A stretch of DNA of 11,082 bases from JANXAZ01 sp037446605 (GTDB lineage: Bacteria > Pseudomonadota > Alphaproteobacteria > Geminicoccales > Geminicoccaceae). A model generated the notes under the pieces. The model worked only from the letters and a program-made list of their open reading frames with translations. It ran no database searches and was not told the origin of the DNA. Position 1 is the stretch's first letter. Every line of letters begins with the position of its first letter. The stretch is taken from the NCBI GenBank assembly GCA_037446605.1, contig JBBIIE010000108.1, positions 1 to 11,082 of the forward strand, given 5' to 3'. The position numbers and the translations under genes are program-made. Positions 8,627 through 11,082 of this stretch are shown piece after piece.

Positions 8627-9886
8627 TCACCTGGCGGCGGCGACCGCCTTTGGCAGCTCGGCCACCGCCTGGTCGGTGGTGATCTGCCCGTTGAAGTGCT
8701 TGGTGATCACGTCGTACATGGCGTTCTTGACGCCCGCCGGGCTGGCGTGGCCGTGCGCCATCGAGCCCATCAGCGTGCCCTTGGCGCTCGCCTCGGCCAG
8801 GTCCTTCATGCCCTTCTTGCCGCAGGCGTCGAAGGCCGTGTCGGGCACGTCGGTGCGCGCCGGCACCGAGCCCTTGACCACGTTGAAGGCCGACTGGAAG
8901 GTCGGCGACATGGTCGCCGAGGCCAAGGCGTTCTGCGCCTCCTGCCGGTCGGCGCCGACCTTGAACATGACGAACTGGTCGGAGTTGAAGGTCACCGAGC
9001 CCTGCGTGCCGGGGAAGCGGAAGCAGAGGAAGTCGACGTCCGGCTTCTTGCCCGCGTTCAGGAACTCGCCCTTCGCCCAGTCGCCCATGATCTGCATGGC
9101 CGCCTCGCCCTTGATCACCATCGCCGAGGCGAGGTTCCAGTCGCGGCCGGAGAAGTTCGGATCGACATAGGTGCGGAGCTTGGCCATCCGCTCGAACACG
9201 GTCTTCATGGTGGGCGAGCCGAGCGCGCCGGCATCCAGATCGATCATCGACTTCCTGTAGAAGTCGGGGCCGCCGGTGGTGAGCACCACCGAATCGAAGA
9301 TCGTGGCGTCCTGCCAGGCCTGGCCGCCGTGGGCGAGCGGGATCACGCCCGCCGCCTTGGCCTTGTCGAGCACCGCCACGAGCTCGTCCCAACTGGTCGG
9401 CGGCTTGGCGCCGATCCGGTCCATGACCGCCTTGTTGGCCCAGATCCAGTTGGTCGAATGCACGTTGACCGGGGCCGCGACCCACTTGCCCTGCGGCTTG
9501 GAGAAGCGCTGCAGGGCGGCCGGCACGACCTTGTCCCAGCCCTCCCTGGCGGCGACCGGGTTGAGGTCGCCGAGCACGCCGGCCTCGGCCCAGTCGATGA
9601 TGTCGAAGCCCAGCATCTGCACGGCGGTCGGGATGTTGCCGGCCGTCACGCGCGCGCGGAGCACGGTCATCGCCTGGCTCCCGCCGCCACCGGCGATCGG
9701 GTTGTCCTTCCAGGCGAAGCCCTTCTTCTGCATCTCCTCCTTGAGGACGTTCAAGGCCGCCGCCTCGCCGCCGGAGGTCCACCAATGGACCATCTCGACC
9801 TCCTTGACCTGGGCGCGCGCGCCCGTGGCCAGGGCGAGGCCGGCCAGGAGCGCCGTGCCCGCCAGCAACCGCGTGTGCAGTGCCAT
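8627..9886 (-). CDS. gtsA: Periplasmic sugar-binding protein of ABC transporter (glucose/mannose GtsA type)
   Basis: 419 aa from the ATG at 9886, which has a near-ideal ribosome site 7 nt before it. Residues 1-25 are a Sec signal peptide: Arg6, a Leu/Ala core, and A-R-A before Gln26 as the cleavage site. The mature protein is a CUT1 family solute-binding protein (SBP_bac_1). Stretches I recognise from the pseudomonad glucose/mannose binding protein are H-W-W-T-S-G-G-E (34-41), A-G-G-G-G (65-69), P-V-N-V-H-S-T-N-W-I-W-A-N (139-151), P-L-A-H-G-G-Q-A-W-Q-D-A-T (183-195), and G-R-D-W-N-L-A-S-A-M-V-I-K-G (247-260) with G-D-W at 268-270. The aromatic and polar residues in these stretches should line the sugar pocket. 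A hexose or close analogue is likely; the ligand is not proven. Second gene of the operon. Confidence 0.9.
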   Translation of the reverse strand: MALHTRLLAGTALLAGLALATGARAQVKEVEMVHWWTSGGEAAALNVLKEEMQKKGFAWKDNPIAGGGGSQAMTVLRARVTAGNIPTAVQMLGFDIIDWAEAGVLGDLNPVAAREGWDKVVPAALQRFSKPQGKWVAAPVNVHSTNWIWANKAVMDRIGAKPPTSWDELVAVLDKAKAAGVIPLAHGGQAWQDATIFDSVVLTTGGPDFYRKSMIDLDAGALGSPTMKTVFERMAKLRTYVDPNFSGRDWNLASAMVIKGEAAMQIMGDWAKGEFLNAGKKPDVDFLCFRFPGTQGSVTFNSDQFVMFKVGADRQEAQNALASATMSPTFQSAFNVVKGSVPARTDVPDTAFDACGKKGMKDLAEASAKGTLMGSMAHGHASPAGVKNAMYDVITKHFNGQITTDQAVAELPKAVAAAR

Positions 9887-9893
9887 CCGAAGT

Positions 9894-9901
9894 ACCTCCC
9901 C
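9894..9901 (-). promoter_or_regulatory. gtsA: Shine-Dalgarno site of the binding-protein gene
   Basis: On the minus strand GGGGAGGT ends 7 nt before the ATG at 9886. It fixes the start: the same frame is open for about 95 more codons upstream, but that part overlaps the afr-like gene and lacks a signal peptide. Confidence 0.7.
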
Positions 9902-9915
9902 GATACGCGCCGTGC

Positions 9916-9953
9916 GCCGCCACCCCGGGCGGCTCCCGGCGCTCAGGTGCGCC
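9916..9953 (-). promoter_or_regulatory. Two short inverted repeats in the gap between afr-like and gtsA-like genes
   Basis: The 82-bp gap holds GGCGC/GCGCC (9938-9942 with 9949-9953, 6-nt loop) and GCCGCC/GGCGGC (9916-9921 with 9928-9933, 6-nt loop). Both are perfect but short, and chance is a real possibility at this GC content. They precede the ribosome site of the binding-protein gene and could modulate readthrough or hide a secondary promoter. No clear -35/-10 pair is visible. Confidence 0.3.
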
Positions 9954-9968
9954 ATCGCCGGCCGTCGG

Positions 9969-10979
9969 TCAACGGGACGGCGGCGGGATCGCCACGGTCC
10001 GCCCGGTCCGCGCCGCCTCGAGCGCGGCGAGTGCGACGGCGAGCGAGCGCACGCCGTCCTCGCCGGTGGCCGCGGGCGGCCCCTCGCCGCGGATCGCGGC
10101 GTGGAAGGCGCGCAGCGCCCGCTCGTAGAGGTTCTCGTGGACGAGCGGCAGCGGCTCCTCGCCGCCGGCATGGCGCAGCACCACCGTGCCGACCGGCCGC
10201 TGGCTCGTGCAGTCGCGGCCGATCAGCGAGCCCTCGCTGCCGTGCACCTCGAGGCCGGTCGGCGCGAAGCCGGTGGTGAACGCCTCGTGGCACTGGGCGA
10301 GCAGCCCCGAGGAGAAGCGCAGCGTCACCATGGCGCCGTCCTCGACGCCGCCGACGCCGAGCCCGCCCTCCTGGACCATCGCCGCCGCCTCGACCGGCTC
10401 GTCGGCGAGCACGAAGCGGAGCGTGTCGGCATCGTGCACGGTGATGTCGAGCACCACCCCGGCGCCGGCCGACGGCCGGTCGATCCGCCAGCCGCGCAGA
10501 TGGTCGGGCAGGCGCACGGCGTGGAAGACGCGCGCGAACAGCGGCCGGCCGATCCGCCCGGCCTGGACCGCCGCACGGATCGCCCGCTGCGTGGCGGCGT
10601 TCCGCAGATGGTGGTTGGTGGCGAGCACCACGCCTGCGCGCCGGCACGCCTCGACCATCTCCAGGGCCTGGGCGAGGGAGAGCGCGAGCGGCTTCTCGCA
10701 CAGCACGTGCTTGCCGGCCGCGGCCGCGGCGAGCGTCTGCGGGTGGTGCAGCTCGTTGGTGGTCGACACGTAGACGGCGTCGATGCCGGCGCCGAGCAGC
10801 TCGTCCAGGCGCGCGCAGGCGCGCGGGATCCCCTGGGCGCGGGCGTAGGCGGCGGCGCGCTCCGCATCGGCGCTCATGACCGCCTCGACCGCGCCGCCGG
10901 TGGCGCGGATCGCCGGGATCACCCATTCCCGCGCGATCGTGCTCGCCCCCACGATCCCCCAGCCGATCGCCTCGCGCAT
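9969..10979 (-). CDS. afr: Gfo/Idh/MocA oxidoreductase, probable 1,5-anhydro-D-fructose reductase
   Basis: 336 aa. The ATG at 10979 is preceded by a strong ribosome site (GGGGAGGGGG, about 10985-10994). The N-terminal Rossmann fold has G8-I-V-G-A-S13-T-I-A16, and S36 and R41 lie at the end of the second strand. From memory these four match Ser10, Ala13, Ser33 and Arg38 of the Sinorhizobium morelense enzyme, which set NADPH use. The family E-K-P motif gives Lys96. The substrate domain has G-V-V-L-D178-I-T-V-H182-D, the catalytic Asp and His. Long stretches elsewhere (R-E-W-V-I at 17-21, T-N-E-L-H at 74-78, N-H-H-L-R-N-A at 122-128, H-G-S-E-G-S-L-I-G-R in the C-terminal half) also agree with that enzyme as I remember it. 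It would reduce 1,5-anhydro-D-fructose to 1,5-anhydro-D-mannitol with NADPH (EC 1.1.1.292), or act on a related keto-sugar. Cytoplasmic; first gene of the transporter operon. Family assignment is firm, substrate moderately so. Confidence 0.82.
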   Translation of the reverse strand: MREAIGWGIVGASTIAREWVIPAIRATGGAVEAVMSADAERAAAYARAQGIPRACARLDELLGAGIDAVYVSTTNELHHPQTLAAAAAGKHVLCEKPLALSLAQALEMVEACRRAGVVLATNHHLRNAATQRAIRAAVQAGRIGRPLFARVFHAVRLPDHLRGWRIDRPSAGAGVVLDITVHDADTLRFVLADEPVEAAAMVQEGGLGVGGVEDGAMVTLRFSSGLLAQCHEAFTTGFAPTGLEVHGSEGSLIGRDCTSQRPVGTVVLRHAGGEEPLPLVHENLYERALRAFHAAIRGEGPPAATGEDGVRSLAVALAALEAARTGRTVAIPPPSR

Positions 10980-11013
10980 CGCGTCCCCCTCCCCTGCCCG
11001 TCCGCCGAGTGCT

Positions 11014-11028
11014 GGCCGAGCCTCGGCC
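11014..11028. promoter_or_regulatory. Perfect 15-nt palindrome upstream of the operon, possible operator
   Basis: GGCCGAG-C-CTCGGCC is an exact inverted repeat around one central base, 35 bp upstream of the afr-like start codon. This is where an operator for a dimeric repressor such as a LacI- or GntR-family protein would be expected. No regulator gene lies in the window. GC-rich inverted repeats of this size arise by chance, so the assignment is tentative. Confidence 0.3.
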
Positions 11029-11082
11029 GGGGGCGCGGCCGGCGCAAGGCCGGAGGTGCGGCGGCGGCCGCTTGACGGGACC

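Noticed and set aside
11072..11082. TTGACGGGACC on the plus strand as a -35 element of a divergent promoter
   Set aside because: The matching -10 region would lie outside the window, and one hexamer alone is not evidence.

Overview
The window is a very GC-rich bacterial segment (well over 65% G+C by eye, with G or C in almost every third codon position). It contains seven densely packed minus-strand genes facing two plus-strand genes. The GC content, the ABC-transporter types and the dehydrogenase families suggest a Gram-negative alphaproteobacterium of the Rhodospirillales/Geminicoccaceae/Acetobacteraceae kind. That placement is inference: there is no rRNA or other marker gene here. I see no tRNA, CRISPR array, transposase or phage gene.

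Left part (about 193-2482, plus strand). An SH3-domain protein with a C-terminal Cys/His hydrolase-like domain overlaps by 4 bp the start of a lipoprotein gene of unknown function. The lipoprotein appears frameshifted near its 3' end: good coding potential continues to 2482 in another frame, after the in-frame stop at 2339. This pair converges on the large minus-strand operon, with only about 5 bp between the ends of coding potential.

Right part (2488-10979, minus strand, transcribed right to left). One apparent operon encodes, in order, a Gfo/Idh/MocA reductase very like 1,5-anhydro-D-fructose reductase (afr), a periplasmic sugar-binding protein of the glucose/mannose GtsA type, two permeases (GtsB/GtsC type), a MalK/UgpC-type ATPase, and two different GMC-family FAD oxidoreductases. 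Spacings are 82, 52, -4, 24, 11 and -4 bp. A perfect 12-bp stem-loop lies just after the binding-protein stop codon and probably sets unequal expression of binding protein and membrane parts.

Working together: the transporter would import a glucose-like sugar or sugar derivative, which one or both GMC enzymes would oxidise to a keto-sugar and the afr-like enzyme would reduce with NADPH. The specific idea that this is a 1,5-anhydroglucitol/1,5-anhydrofructose (or other keto-sugar) utilisation operon is my inference from the gene combination. No kinase, aldolase or regulator lies in the window, so the pathway is incomplete here.
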